From assembly GCF_003573695.1 (NCBI RefSeq), contig NC_039359.1, positions 88,454,566 to 88,518,565 on the forward strand: a stretch of DNA of 64,000 bases. Reading direction: 5' to 3'. This document shows, piece by piece, positions 1 to 10,983 of the stretch (its first letter is position 1; every line of letters begins with the position of its first letter). Under the pieces are notes generated by a model that was given only the letters and a program-made list of their open reading frames with translations, did no database searches and was not told the DNA's origin. This DNA is from Papaver somniferum. Lineage: Eukaryota > Streptophyta > Magnoliopsida > Ranunculales > Papaveraceae. The position numbers and the translations under genes are program-made.

Positions 1-68
1 TTCATTTGTCACTTTTCTTGAAAAAAACTCCTCAACCTTTCTGATACATTGCATTCTTGGGTTTACAG

Positions 69-595
69 AAACGTTTAAGTGGGTTACTGGTCCATGGATG
101 CCATGTTCATCTCCATGTGATGGAGGGGTTAGGTATCGAGATATGGAGTGTTATGGGCAGTTGGAGGATATGTCCATTCCACATTATCCAGTTGATGAAA
201 GTAGATGCTCGAGGGAAGAAATGGTAAGTAGGAAAACATTATTGATGTTTTTGAAAATCTAGTTCAACATTAGTATATGTAAAATTGCATTTTGTTAGTT
301 AAAATACATTCCTTAAAAAGATGGTTACTAATATTTCTAAATCCACTGAATGCAGCCACCTGAGCAGGAGGCCTGCAACTTAAAAAGCTGTGAAGATATG
401 GCTGAAAGTGATTCTTTAGAAGGCAGCAAACGTAGTGGGATGTCTGCTTGGCTGGTTATGCTGCTTGTTTTACTCAGCATTTCAGCTATAGGTGGTCTTG
501 GATTTGCAGGTTACACTTTATACAAGAGGTACCACCTATATCATCAGCTAGTCAAGTCTGTTTTTAGTGCTTATGAAATCAGGCCATTTCATTAG
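69..595 (+). CDS. Thrombospondin type-1 domain / single-pass membrane protein, last two exons
   Basis: Two exons are visible. Exon 69-223 follows a TTTACAG acceptor and ends at ATG|GTAAGT. Exon 356-595 follows TGCAG and ends in TAG. The joined frame stays open. It encodes a thrombospondin type-1 repeat: W-x2-GPW-x-PCSSPCDGGVRYRD, then CYG, RCSREEM, and across the junction QEACNLKSC, giving the six-cysteine pattern of that fold. A hydrophilic spacer and one hydrophobic segment of about 25 residues (WLVMLLVLLSISAIGGLGFA) follow, then a short basic tail (YKRYHLYHQL). TSP1 modules are extracellular adhesion folds, so the layout predicts an extracellular domain anchored near the C-terminus. The N-terminus lies outside the window, so the full identity is unknown to me. 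The splice sites and domain are seen; the topology is inferred. Confidence 0.72.
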
Positions 596-2236
596 TATCA
601 TATGAAATTACTTACACTCCGTAATTATTTTTAGTCTATGTTCTGAGCGTGTGTTTTTTACAAGATCAAGTTAGAGCGCATGAATATTATTTTAGGTTGG
701 TGTCTTGTATGTGATGCACCATTGGTGAAATTTCGGAGTGTGGCTAAAGATTCTTTATAACTAGCAAATAAGCAGCATAGCATACAGGCATGCTGGTCTA
801 ATGTCTGTTTGCGTACTTATATGTAGCCATGCATTCATGTAGGTTTTTTGTTTTCCAACTCCGGCTATGACCCCTTGCACATGCCGTCACATAGCTGTAT
901 AATTGTTATTGAGGTGATATCACTGAGATATCACTTAGGAAGCATTGTCCAGTGAGAAACTATGTTTCCAAATGCTGGGCAGGAAAAGGGAAGGTCGCTT
1001 TTCCTAGGCCATTACTCCCTGACAGCCCCATAATGTGCTGCACACCCTGAACGCCAGCACAATCCTTGGCGATATTGAGACCCATCTTTTGAATAAATCC
1101 AAAAACATGGGTCAGGGACTGAAGCTTAGATAAGCTAATAGGACCAAGGTTTATTTTAAATTAAATATTTGGCGATAGAAACCCAAGCCTTAAGGTAGTA
1201 AGGTTGATATGCTCCAATAATGGACTTGTCTTTTGAATTATGGTCTTGAGCATAAGCACTCAGCTAACACAATTCAATGGACTTGTCTCATATTGGTGGG
1301 TGATCATCAACATGTTCTCTAGTCTGGGTAACTGATTTTGGGTTAATCTAGGAAATTTTGGTTTTCTCTTGGGATGATCTCCTATAGCATAAGTTTTCTG
1401 ATGACAGCATTTTCTGTAGTTATTTATTTTTCGATTCTTGCAGGAGAACCTCAACTCAACAAGGATTTGTATATATCATGTTGGAAGGATATTCGTAAGT
1501 TTTCTGCTGGAGATGATAGAAGTCAAGCTAAATATGTGTACAATATTGAAAACCTTTACATTATCAAAAAAAGAATTGATTGATGTTGGAGTTCCAGTTT
1601 TACTTGTATAAATTTTTGAAGAACGATAGGAGCCTCTTCGTAAGTTTCAAAAAAAGAAAGAAAATATGAGCATGTTTGCCGCATCTTTCCGTCCTCTAAC
1701 CCTTACTAATGTCACACTTCTCACGTTGTAGTAACTAGGATACGCGCAGCCACTAAAGGAAAATTAGTTGCTCGATCATTTTTAATCTAACAGTGCGTCT
1801 GCAAAAAGGTTCAGGTCCCATAAAAAAAATAAAAAATGAGACTAAAAAAATGTTCAGGTCCCCCCCAAAAAAAAAGAGACTAAAAAGATCCGTAAAATGA
1901 TCAGATCATGACCAGCATTGAGTTGTGTTATTGTTCGCATGGACCAAATTAAGCGAATTTTGTTATTGTTCACTTTTAAATGATTTTTAGTTTTTTACCA
2001 GCATTTTCTCCATCACAAAACAAGATACAGGGCTCCCTTTCAGGTGCTCAACCAGCAAGAGGCCTTACGTTTGTCAGAAAAACATAAACAAATGTTATTA
2101 TTTGTTGACCAGGATTAATACGCCCTATGTAGTATGTACCCCCCAAGAACTCAGATTAATACATCCAGTTGACTTTACTCTCGCAAGCCTCTCTCCAGTC
2201 TCCACAGATAAATTTCCAATTCTTTCAAACCCGTTA
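596..2236. other. Non-coding stretch, probable 3' UTR then intergenic
   Basis: No convincing gene is seen. A possible small spliced exon lies at about 1,443-1,494, between a TTCTTGCAG acceptor and GTAAGT. It could belong to an alternative 3' end of the upstream gene, but its frame does not continue anything recognisable. Purine-rich simple sequence lies at 1,826-1,885. Confidence 0.4.
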
Positions 2237-3420
2237 ATGGAGAGAATCTCCCAGCTGACATTTTACTGGAGATTATAACTCGTTTACTAACTAAATCAAT
2301 CCTAGACTGCAAATCGGTATGCAAACAATGGAGGAATCTGGTTTGTCATCATCCATCCTTTTCTCGGATGCATCTGACTCATCTTCATTATCTTAATTCT
2401 GGTAAGTTCAGTTTTCTTGTTAGATCTCAGGATCAACAGCTTCACTATTTTGAGTATGATGATGAAAAACATGATGAGAAGACACCTATTGATAAGACTA
2501 ACACTAGAATGATCAATTTAAGCCCTCCTTTTACATCTCATCGCTATAATGTTCTTGGTTCTTTTAATGGTTTAGTCTGTCTTCATGGATGGAAAGATTC
2601 TGTTTATTGTATTTGTAACCCAATGACCAAAGATTATGTTGTTCTTCCTAAATTTAATAGAGATTGTGTTGATCAGTATGTGACTTGGTCGGGTGGATTT
2701 GGTTACCTCCCTTTAACTAATCAATATAAAGTTGTTGAATTGTATAAGACTAGGAAAAAACCTCATTTCATGGAGGTTGCAGTATGTACTCTTGGCAGTG
2801 GGGATGGGTGGAGAAATGTTGGGATGTTTGATACCAAGTCCGGGGAAAAGTATGGTCAACATGGTGTCTTTGTGAATGGAGTGCTGTACTGGGTGGATAA
2901 AACTGGAGGAAGGGTGTTCACCTTGGATTTGACTGAGAAGAAGTTTGAATATCTTGCACCACCTCCTCTGCCAACAGATGGCATGTGGCATGATTATACT
3001 ATTGGGATTTTTGGTGGGGTGATATATTAGGGTATCCAAAATTTCTGTCGAAATAACCTATGCGAATATTATGACATATGGCTACTTAAACAGAAGAATT
3101 ATATTCCTGACATGAAAGAGCAGGTGGCACACAAGCCATTGGGTTGGAGTAAAGAATTTAGTCTTCCCGGACCAAAACCATTAGCCTTTACAAAGAGTGA
3201 TGGTGTTTTATGTTACGATGATTTCTATCTCTATTTTTATGACTCAATAGCTTCAAACTTGAACTTTCTTGTGTATTATAGTAAAACTAATCAAATATTC
3301 CCTCACAAGAACACCTTAGTTTCGTTGAAAGAATTAGGAGAAGGAGATATAAAAGTGATGGAGTCATCTAAAACTGAGGAGACAGAAGCCAGGATTTGCC
3401 GGCCAAGCAGTAAAAGGTGA
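2237..3420 (+). pseudogene. F-box / F-box-associated (FBA-type) protein, broken
   Basis: The reading frame from 2,240 encodes an N-terminal F-box (NLPADILLEIITRLLTKS, then CKSVCKQWRNL), followed by an F-box-associated propeller-like region (GSFNGLVCLHG, NPMTKDY, GGFGY, NGVLYWVD, FTLDL). F-box proteins of this class are substrate receptors of SCF ubiquitin ligases. Two lesions are visible. The only plausible start, ATG at 2,237, is followed by GAGAGAAT, where one extra GA puts the start out of frame with the F-box; the F-box frame itself has no ATG before 2,368, beyond the F-box. An in-frame TAG at 3,028-3,030 interrupts the FBA region, and coding-like sequence (IWLLKQKN, FSLPGPKPLAF) continues to a TGA at 3,418-3,420. 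A product starting at 2,368 would lack the F-box. A pseudogene is the simplest reading; sequencing error cannot be excluded. Confidence 0.75.
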
Positions 3421-4102
3421 GATTCCTGGACACATTTTTTAACTGGTAATCTTTGCTGCGCTTCAGAAATGTCTTTGCAAAACAGTAATTTCCATGACCA
3501 TATTGACCTTTATTTTTACTAGTTAAACTTGTCAGATTAATACAGGCATCACAGCTTTTACCTTTGAGTAAATGTGTGATTCATGATTTTTCGTTTGGTT
3601 CGTTATATCGCAAAATTCTCTCGTTTTGCCACTTCGATCTCAGAACAAACTACATTATCAAAGCTCTTGCCACTATTCTTTGATTCACTTCTAGTACTGA
3701 TAAATTTCAAATTTCTTGCCACTATTATTGATATGCGCTCTCTCTTTTTATGATCAAATTCTTCCTTGCTTTAGCTTTATTCATCATCAGTGAGTTCAAT
3801 ACTTACACGGTAATGTTAAACTGTTCTCGACAGCTTTCTTGGTGATCTCCAGGAGGATTCGTTATTTCTTTGAAGTGGCTGCTGAAACTGCTAAAGGTTG
3901 AGGATGCCCGTATTGCTGCTTTCTAGAATGTTCTAACAATTTTTATTTTATCAAATTCTATATTTTCATGTGTTCTAGTATTACAATAAGTTACGGAAAT
4001 CTACCGGTAGGTGGAAACCTTCCTTTTCTTGATTACTTTCGTTAAACAGTGTTTTACAAGTATTAGTTTTCCTTAAACAAGAGTTTAGTTCGGACGCGAA
4101 AA
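3421..4102. other. Intergenic, no gene seen
   Basis: AT-rich sequence with no convincing coding frame, RNA gene or repeat structure. Confidence 0.4.
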
Positions 4103-4231
4103 AAAAATCAAGCGAGCACCTGACTAGTATGAATAACCTCGGTTATTCAACAAACACAATCACAACTTTATATTCTTTCTCTTCTCTAGCTAAAAGTGAT
4201 CATCGACTAGAGAATTCTGTGTCTAAAAGGC
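4103..4231 (+). promoter_or_regulatory. Conserved promoter/5' leader of the Lys/Gly-rich small gene
   Basis: This block resembles the sequence just upstream of the paralogue at 42,489. Shared pieces, in order, are AAAAATCAAGC, CACCTGA, ATAACCT, ATTCAACAAAC, a TTTATATT TATA-like box, and AGCTAAAAGTGATCATCG about 25-45 bases before the ATG. Conservation across two loci 38 kb apart, outside coding sequence, suggests core promoter and leader elements; a recent duplication could also explain it. Confidence 0.5.
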
Positions 4232-4696
4232 ATGGAGAGTAATAATTCAGATGGTGCATTATCAGGAGCTGATCATGAAAAAGTTCTGACTCTTGGTGGT
4301 GGTGGTGCTGATGGTGGTGAAGGAACTAGCAAATCTGTGAAGAAAGATGGAGATGGTTTGGAAAAAACTAAACAAGTAGCAAAAACAGGTGCTAAGAAAG
4401 TTACAGAAGGTGTAACTTTCGGGTTCCAATTGGTTAAACAAAAATTTAAAAAGAAAACCCAAAAGCGTGTTGGTGGTGGTGGTGGTGGGGAAAAAACTAA
4501 CAAATTTGGGAAGAAAGTCGGAGATGGTTTTGAGAAAACCAAAGGAGTTGCGAAAAGTGGTGCTAAGAAAGTTGGAGATGGTTTGGGGAAAACTAAAGAA
4601 GTGGCGATAAAAGGTGGTAAGAAAGTTAAAGATGGTGCAACGTTCGGGTTCCAATGGCTCAAAGAAAAATGCAGCAAGACAACCCCAAAACACTAG
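4232..4696 (+). CDS. Small Lys/Gly-rich repeat protein, two modules
   Basis: An intronless 154-residue frame. It has two copies of a module built of short phrases: a (K/D)GDGxEKTK block, a VAKxGAKKV block, a GxTFGFQ block, and a basic tail ending K-x-TQK/TPK. Module 1 spans about residues 36-79 and module 2 about 93-154; poly-Gly linkers (GGGG) lie at about 22-25 and 81-86. There is no signal peptide or membrane segment, and it is strongly basic. The paralogue at 42,489-42,761 has one module and the same C-terminal phrase (FGFQWLKEK). I recall similar short basic proteins with KTK/AKKV repeats as an unnamed plant family; function unknown. Two things support a real gene: the conserved upstream block and protein-level conservation between the copies. 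Long frames on the opposite strand are shadows of the repetitive codons. Confidence 0.72.
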   Translation: MESNNSDGALSGADHEKVLTLGGGGADGGEGTSKSVKKDGDGLEKTKQVAKTGAKKVTEGVTFGFQLVKQKFKKKTQKRVGGGGGGEKTNKFGKKVGDGFEKTKGVAKSGAKKVGDGLGKTKEVAIKGGKKVKDGATFGFQWLKEKCSKTTPKH

Positions 4697-5153
4697 CAGG
4701 TCATTACTGGAGATGATTGAAGTCGATTAGCCAAGCGTCCGCCGTATCCAAAATCTTAACAATTTATTTATTATTTTTGAGTTCTTATTCATGTTCAGAT
4801 TCCCTTATTCTTGTCATGCAATTATCTTAAATTTTGATTGAGTTCTAGTTTTTCTTACTTGCATAAATTATGAGCTTCTTTACAATGCCACGCCTCTTTC
4901 GAATTATGTTCTTGTATTCGCTAACCATTAACTTTACCACTTTACTATAGTGACATCGGGCAACTTTGACGGGATATTCACACTAATCTGATTCCCCACC
5001 TTTTAGAAAGGCTGGCAGATCGAATGTTCACATCAGATAGATACCAGATATTGCATATGGACTAGGCTCAGTTATCAGATTATAATTACAATGACAACAC
5101 TTCTGTCCTAGAGTAAATAATAAACGACCAAAATACTAATGATAACCTTCACC
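4697..5153. other. Intergenic between convergent genes, no gene seen
   Basis: AT-rich sequence lying between the 3' ends of the plus-strand small gene and the minus-strand UBP-like gene. It probably holds both 3' UTRs. No further structure was recognised. Confidence 0.4.
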
Positions 5154-8100
5154 CTACAACAAACCATTCAACACTGTACAATTACCTTCCTCTCTATTAA
5201 GATATTCCAACTTCTTTGACATGCAGCTAATCTCAGCCTTTATGGAAGCAAGCTTGTTTTCTGCATTCTTTACCTCAGTGCTTGCCTTCTCCAATCCATC
5301 CTCCGAATTTACCTCAACGCGTGGATTCTGCAATCCATCCTCCAAATTCACATCAACCCTTGTCTTCCTCAATTCATTCTTCAAATTCTTCAATCCATAC
5401 CTTGCTGAATCAACATGCCATTCTGCAGCATACGTGAACTTCTTCTTCTCTGATATAAAAGTCATAAGCTTGAATTCCTCACGGAAGTAATTTTTAACAG
5501 GCTCAATATGCCCTCGGAGCCATCTTATGCTAAGTCCAAATCGCTCTGCATCCCTTATTTTCTCTTCCCACAACTCAATTAATAATAATAATGGAGACAC
5601 ATCAGCAACACAACGTTGATACATATCCATGATAGAGTTCATTATATTTGTGACTGCCGCGACTTCAGCAAAATACAATTGAGGTGTCAGAACTCGACTC
5701 GAGGCTATATGACCATATTCTATTATATAACGCTGCCTGTGGTTTTAGAACACTAAAGCCACCAATATCATCGAATTTCTCAGGATCAAGAACGGACCCA
5801 TGCCCTTCTTTATACAGTTGACCAGCGCTAAGATAATTCAACGGGGCTGTATCTCGACTCCAACCCATACGATCAAGTTTCCACCATATTCTCTCATATG
5901 ATTGTGCTTGTTTTTCCAGAATACTGAAGCCACCAAAATCTTCAAATTTCTTAGAATCATGAGCAGATCCATGCCCTTCTTTATGCAGTTTACCATCGTT
6001 AGAATAATAAGGCGAAGGAGAAAAATTGACCAAATTTGGTGTTCCCTTGGTAGCTTCTATTTGTACTGTCTTCAACCTTTTCTGCAAACTGAGAGCTTAT
6101 TAGATGAATATCAGAATAACAACAACGTTTACATGGTGAGAAAGCCAGTACAATCCATTACAAGTCCATTATGTGAAATGAGCATATGTATCAAACACCT
6201 AGGCTAGCTTATCCTAAGTATTGAAATCACATCATTTCAAGGACTTAACCAGGGTGGAATAACTTTGACATCCAATATAATTCTGTGTACTATATAATTC
6301 AAACGGCGTCGATATCAAAAGAGACAGTATACCTTATTGAATACGTCAGCTCTTGCACTATCATAGTCAGAGTTATCCACAAAAAGAAAATGTGACATAT
6401 CAGCAATTTCTCTCGTTGCTTCTGTCTGAAGAAAAAAAAAATTAAGTCACTTGCTCAAATACATATATCTCAACAAGGAGATAGATGATACATATGTTCA
6501 ATGATGCCCACCTTGCGCAAACGACTAGATACTATGTCATAGTCCTGAAGCAGGTAACCCACAGATGATTCCATCTTTCTTGATTTGTATGGGTCAGACC
6601 CAAATGGCAAAAGTCTAATCTTATACTGGCAGCAAATTAAAAGAACAACATTTAAAATACATTACTAATCATGGGTTAATAGTTAGTAAATGTAATTCAC
6701 ATGCATGAATGGTTTTCTACGGATGAGCAGATCAAATGAAAAGAAGAACGAAAAGAGATGGCACCTTTGAAAACTCAGCGTTTGAAATAGACAATTTTTT
6801 CTGTATGCGCACTTTGACTTCAGCAAAGGTCCCTCGTTCTTTGATTCTCAAAAGAAAGGGTTGCAATGATAAATAACGTGGCACTTCATCAGTTAAGGTC
6901 AATGATGCATTTTCTCGATCGCGACGAACTTCAATGAAGTAATCTAGACTATCTGTTGTATCTAATGGATCCAGGTTTTTCTCTTCTTCTGGAATCTGTC
7001 AAAATACAAGAGCCAAAACCTTTTCAGAAATCTAAGAATTCACTTTCTGATATAAAAAAAAACTCAAGCATGAAAACAATGAAGTTAAATAAAATTGAAG
7101 ATTATCAACTGGTCTGAATAGAAGACCAAACAGAAAACCGATATTAACTTGCCTCCTCTGCATGTAATGTACTTGTATCAAAGTAATCACCTACTTTAAT
7201 ATCCTCAATTCTTCTACAAAGGGGATAAATTGAAATCACACAATTATGTGCAACAAAGCACGAAAATCAGAAAATTGACTGACAGTGATGATGGGTAATT
7301 GACTACAACCATATGAAACTTCACGAGTTGCAATTAGCCAACAAAAATTTTCCAAAGAAATCCAAAGGAGTAAAATAAAAAGAACAAAGCGAATATGGTG
7401 AATGTTTTTCACCTGAAGTTGGTTTAAAATCACCTTAGTAACAATGAAGAAAAAGAACACTGTACCTTACAGATTCTCCCAGAGGCGGTTAGTAGCAATC
7501 TAAGTTTTGCTTTTGGAGAAGACAGCCCCACCTGTTTCAGAATGTTAAAAATGGGCTTTTTGAAGGCTCGGTAAAATTAATGCAATGCACTAGCTTGGAA
7601 TGTTAAGTGAATAAATAGATACCTTTGTCTTAAGGTTACTAATCAGATCCCCTACTGTATCATGTTGTTCAAGTGTAATACTACGAACCGACACCTGGAA
7701 AATCAAATAATGACTACAAAATTACATGAAACATAATAGTCTTTGCATGATCGCTGACAGCAATTATCTATGTGAAGTTCTTACTCACATTCTTCCCTGA
7801 TGCATGGTGAAATGCGACATTCAGAGTGATTAATCCCATTCCGCAACGTGTATACCAACTAGGAGTCTGCTGTTCTGGTAAAGGTGTGTCCAAGACTTCG
7901 TAGTACATAATATCAAATGTCTGTTGCCAGGAAATACATCCAGAAATTCTTAGCGACCGATTATACCACAACAAAAATACACATATATACTAAATTACAA
8001 ACCGCCAAAACCCAGCTCAGGGTGACAAATTACCTGACTACAATTCTCGTATATGCAACCCTCGTAACTAATTGGTTTGCATTGAGGTAATCGATGGGTA

Positions 8101-8875
8101 AGATTGCTAAATGTAAGCCTAATTTTAGTATGATCACCCATTTCAAGACGGAAGGCAACTCTCTGCGTGATATCTTCATAACAGAATTTGTTTGCAACAG
8201 AGGCCATCAAGAACGGCCTGTTAATATGGACATGATCTTCCCAAAAGTCAGAATAGTCGAGCACGGTACATGGTAAAAAATTAAATATAATGACATTACC
8301 ATCCACAAATTCACATGTAGTAATGTCTGGCTAAAACCAAAGTCTTGGTGTCGGAACCCAATCACAGGTTGAGCCCCACATGATACTCAATCTCATGTTA
8401 GACACTATGTGAGATAGTGCCCACAAACTAGGCTCAATCTCATAATGAGTATAATTTGGGGCTTCATTTTAGATTCAGCCTGGTTATTTTTGCTTCCACA
8501 ACAAACCCATCATTGCAAAACCAATTCTAAATCCTTTTATACCATATAGATTTGGTAGCTCTTACCATTTTCAGTTGTGGATGGTATTAAGTCAATTAGA
8601 AGTACATACAGCTCAAAAGAGAAAATATCTTCATTAGGGTTCTCCAGACGCCTGAAATGAACAACCTACAATCCAGCAAGATACGTGCTAATTAATAAAA
8701 TTACTGCAAACAGTGAGGGTGTCAACTTTCAAAACCCTAGATTTTGATTTAAAAGAAGGAATAAATTAAAAGAAAATACACGAGGGGTTTTCAAAAATCA
8801 GTTCAGGAGGGAAGAAGAACATAAAAATCTTACCTTTGAGTCATAATCTTCCACTTGATGTTCTTCGGTTGCCAT
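5154..8875 (-). CDS. UBP12/13 (USP7-like) C-terminal domain without protease, fused to repeats and a coiled-coil tail
   Basis: Exons read on the minus strand: 8875-8834, 8665-8610, 8217-8034, 7920-7789, 7694-7623, 7531-7466, about 7213-7153, 6995-6765, 6625-6512, 6425-6333, 6081-5154. The start MATEEHQVEDYDSK is followed by segments that align in order with the C-terminal half of plant UBP12/UBP13: VVHFRRLENPNEDIF, DIMYYEVLDTPLPE, LNVAFHHAS, TVGDLISNLKTK, HAEE/IPEEEKNLDP, EVKVRIQKKLSIS. This is the USP7 ICP0-binding/ubiquitin-like region. The MATH and cysteine-protease domains are absent, so it could bind UBP partners but not cleave ubiquitin. Exon 11 adds two repeats of GHGS-x2-D-x2-KF-x-D-x-GGFS, then a frame (YGHIASSRVL, AERFGLSIRWLRG) like the C-terminal region of plant MATH/coiled-coil proteins. 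A frame change near 5,715 puts a stop at 5,665 before that last part, and the exon 6/7 join needs an unusual site. It could be a chimeric gene or a recent pseudogene. Confidence 0.7.
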
Positions 8876-9147
8876 TATAGAAGAAGAGGACAGAGATAGA
8901 GAGACAGGGGTGGTGGCTTTAGAGGATTTTCAAAAGAGAAAAGGTTAAATGTGTATAATTTTTTATTTTCTTTGGGCGGGAAAGGAACATAAAAGGTGAT
9001 CGAGAAGCCTGCCAGATCCATCGTTGGGCTTGTGGGCTGTGTCGCACATTGGGTAGCAGGTAGGATATAGCTTACCTGTGGAATGGGTAAGGCGGGTAGG
9101 GTCTTATCGGACCCGCCATTTAACCATGTCAGATTAGGTGGGTGGCA
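8876..9147 (-). promoter_or_regulatory. 5' flank of the UBP-like gene
   Basis: Sequence immediately upstream of the MATEEHQ start. It is matched closely by 25,357-25,635, downstream of the third copy of the 5' exons, so it is part of the duplicated segment. A TATA-like TATACACA lies on the minus strand near 8,950-8,960. Initiator and transcription start cannot be placed from sequence alone. Confidence 0.4.
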
Positions 9148-10449
9148 GGTTTAACTAGGGGTGTCAACGGTATCTATCGAAAGGGAGATTGCCAATTCCG
9201 TATTTGTATCCAATCATTAATTGACATCTGCATTCCTTCAGCTAAAGTTAACGGATATCCGGTAATATTCGATAATAATTTGAAATATTATAATTTGCTA
9301 GAAATTCTTTATGTAGAAATAAGATGTATAACATACCTCAGGCCATCGTTGGTTTGATTTTAATGAATGAAAGAACCAATAAACAAGACTCAATGAAGAT
9401 GCAGAATTCCTGTCGCTTTCATGATCAGTAGAACACACAAAAACTAAGTAATTAAGAATAACTATTATAGGATTTGTCTACTCTCTTACTTTTCCTTATA
9501 TCTCTCTGTTTGATGGTTACAAAGTGTAAAGACTGTTTTTCAGTGAGTGTAACAACATGTAGATTAATCTCTTTAAATAGCTCTTCCATCAAGAGTAACC
9601 AGACGTGAAAACCAATTCCAAAAGACACTTATTTTAGAGGGAAGAGACGCAACCTTAAATGTAGAGACGTGTCATTTAGATGAAACTGTTTCATATAAGG
9701 ATGTGGCATATGGGCTACACCACTGTTTTTCCAACATAATTTACATAAAAACATCTAATTTTTTAATTTGTCTTTAATCGTTTTGTGTTTTTCGTGATTT
9801 TATAATAATAAAACAAAATTGATTTTGATGAATTTGTCAATCCTTCGGTTCATTTCAATCCAAATCAGCAACACGTGTTAAAAGTAAAATATACCTTAAC
9901 TCATAATAATAGTTTTTTATGTACTCTCTCCGTCCCAAATTAGATGAGTTAGTTGTAGTTAGATGAGTATCTTTTATTATTTTTTACAGTTATACCCTTA
10001 TGGATAATAACTACTAAAACTTAGAAATAATTTAACTCTTAAACTATACCACGATTTTTTGTAAACTTTATACCGTTGAAAATCATTTTAAACCACCTAC
10101 GTAACGAATATAAACATGGTTATCAAATTATACATATTTCTTATAGTAACAATAATCAATTAAAATGGTAGTTTTAGAAATATCCCCTTGATTAGAGAGA
10201 TAGCTCATCTATTTAAGGGACAAAATTTAAAACCAACTAGGTCATCTAATTTGGGATGGAGGGAGTATGTATCTATTTTATCGGATATCGAATAATTATC
10301 CTATAGGATATTATCAATTTTATAGCATCCGATAGGAAAAAATATCTGATATTTATATCTGAAATCCGAAATTTCAGATAATAAAATTTTGGTACGGATA
10401 CGAGTGGATGTCGGATATTCGGCTATCCATTACCATGCATAGGTTTAAC
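9148..10449. mobile_element. hAT-type non-autonomous transposon with 8-bp target duplication
   Basis: GGTTTAAC occurs at 9,148-9,155 and 10,442-10,449, flanking a 1,286-bp insert that is missing from the second segmental copy at about 25,650. The left end reads TAGGGGTGTCAACGG, the form typical of plant hAT termini; the right end is a degenerate inverted relative (ends CATGCATA). Subterminal GGATATCCG/CGGATATTCGG motifs recur near both ends. An 8-bp duplication is the hAT hallmark. No transposase frame is present. It contains a Stowaway MITE at 9,924-10,265. Confidence 0.78.
9924..10265. mobile_element. Stowaway-like MITE nested in the hAT element
   Basis: A 342-bp insert flanked by TA (9,922-9,923 and 10,266-10,267). 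The ends are inverted: CTCTCTCCGTCCCAAATTAG on the left, and CTCCCTCCATCCCAAATTAG as the reverse complement of the right. This is the classic Tc1/mariner-derived Stowaway terminal sequence of plants. No coding capacity. Confidence 0.88.
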
Positions 10450-10644
10450 AGTTGTCCGTTTCTCCTAAAATCAAACTCACTTTCATGATTTTTGAAATGA
10501 GAACTTTCGCAAAACTACAAACAAAAATTTAATTTCATTAAGTAACCGACTAAATGTAACAACACTAAATGGTGTGGTGTTCACGACTTTTACGCTTTTC
10601 CTACGTGACATAGACTAATGTCAGCAAACGCACAACCGTGGATT

Positions 10645-10983
10645 TTAACATTCACAAAATTGGTTAAAAAGACCAAAATCAACAATTTTTGGGTGAAATG
10701 GACAATTAGATTTTGATATTGTTTAAATGGACAAAAATGTAAAAATAAGCAGCATGTAACCAGTTTCATCGTGCCCATTTTCAAATATTTTTTCTTATTT
10801 TTAATTTACACAGGATGTATCCAGTTTCATCCTTGCTATTTTTTAAATTTAAGTTAGGATAAAACCAGTTTCATCCTTACTATTTTTATTTTTGGCCATT
10901 TCACCCAAACTATTTTTTACTCGTCCATTTAAACCGTGATTTAAAAATATTTGGACAAATGACCCATTTTCCGCTTAACATTC
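10645..10983. mobile_element. Small Mutator-like non-autonomous element with 9-bp target duplication
   Basis: TTAACATTC occurs at 10,645-10,653 and 10,975-10,983 and encloses 321 bp that are absent from the second segmental copy, which reads GACATTC there. Nine-bp duplications are typical of Mutator-like elements. The ends share loose inverted similarity (GGTGAAATGGAC-like phrases). Inside are three imperfect repeats of about 45 bp built around CCAGTTTCATC. Confidence 0.65.

Noticed and set aside
1374..1583. 69-codon plus-strand frame as a separate gene
   Set aside because: No domain and no promoter context; at best a non-coding 3' exon.
4262..4693. Two long minus-strand frames opposite the Lys/Gly-rich gene
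   Set aside because: Phe/Pro/Ser-rich shadows of the AAG/GGT-rich codons of the plus-strand gene; their composition mirrors the repeat.
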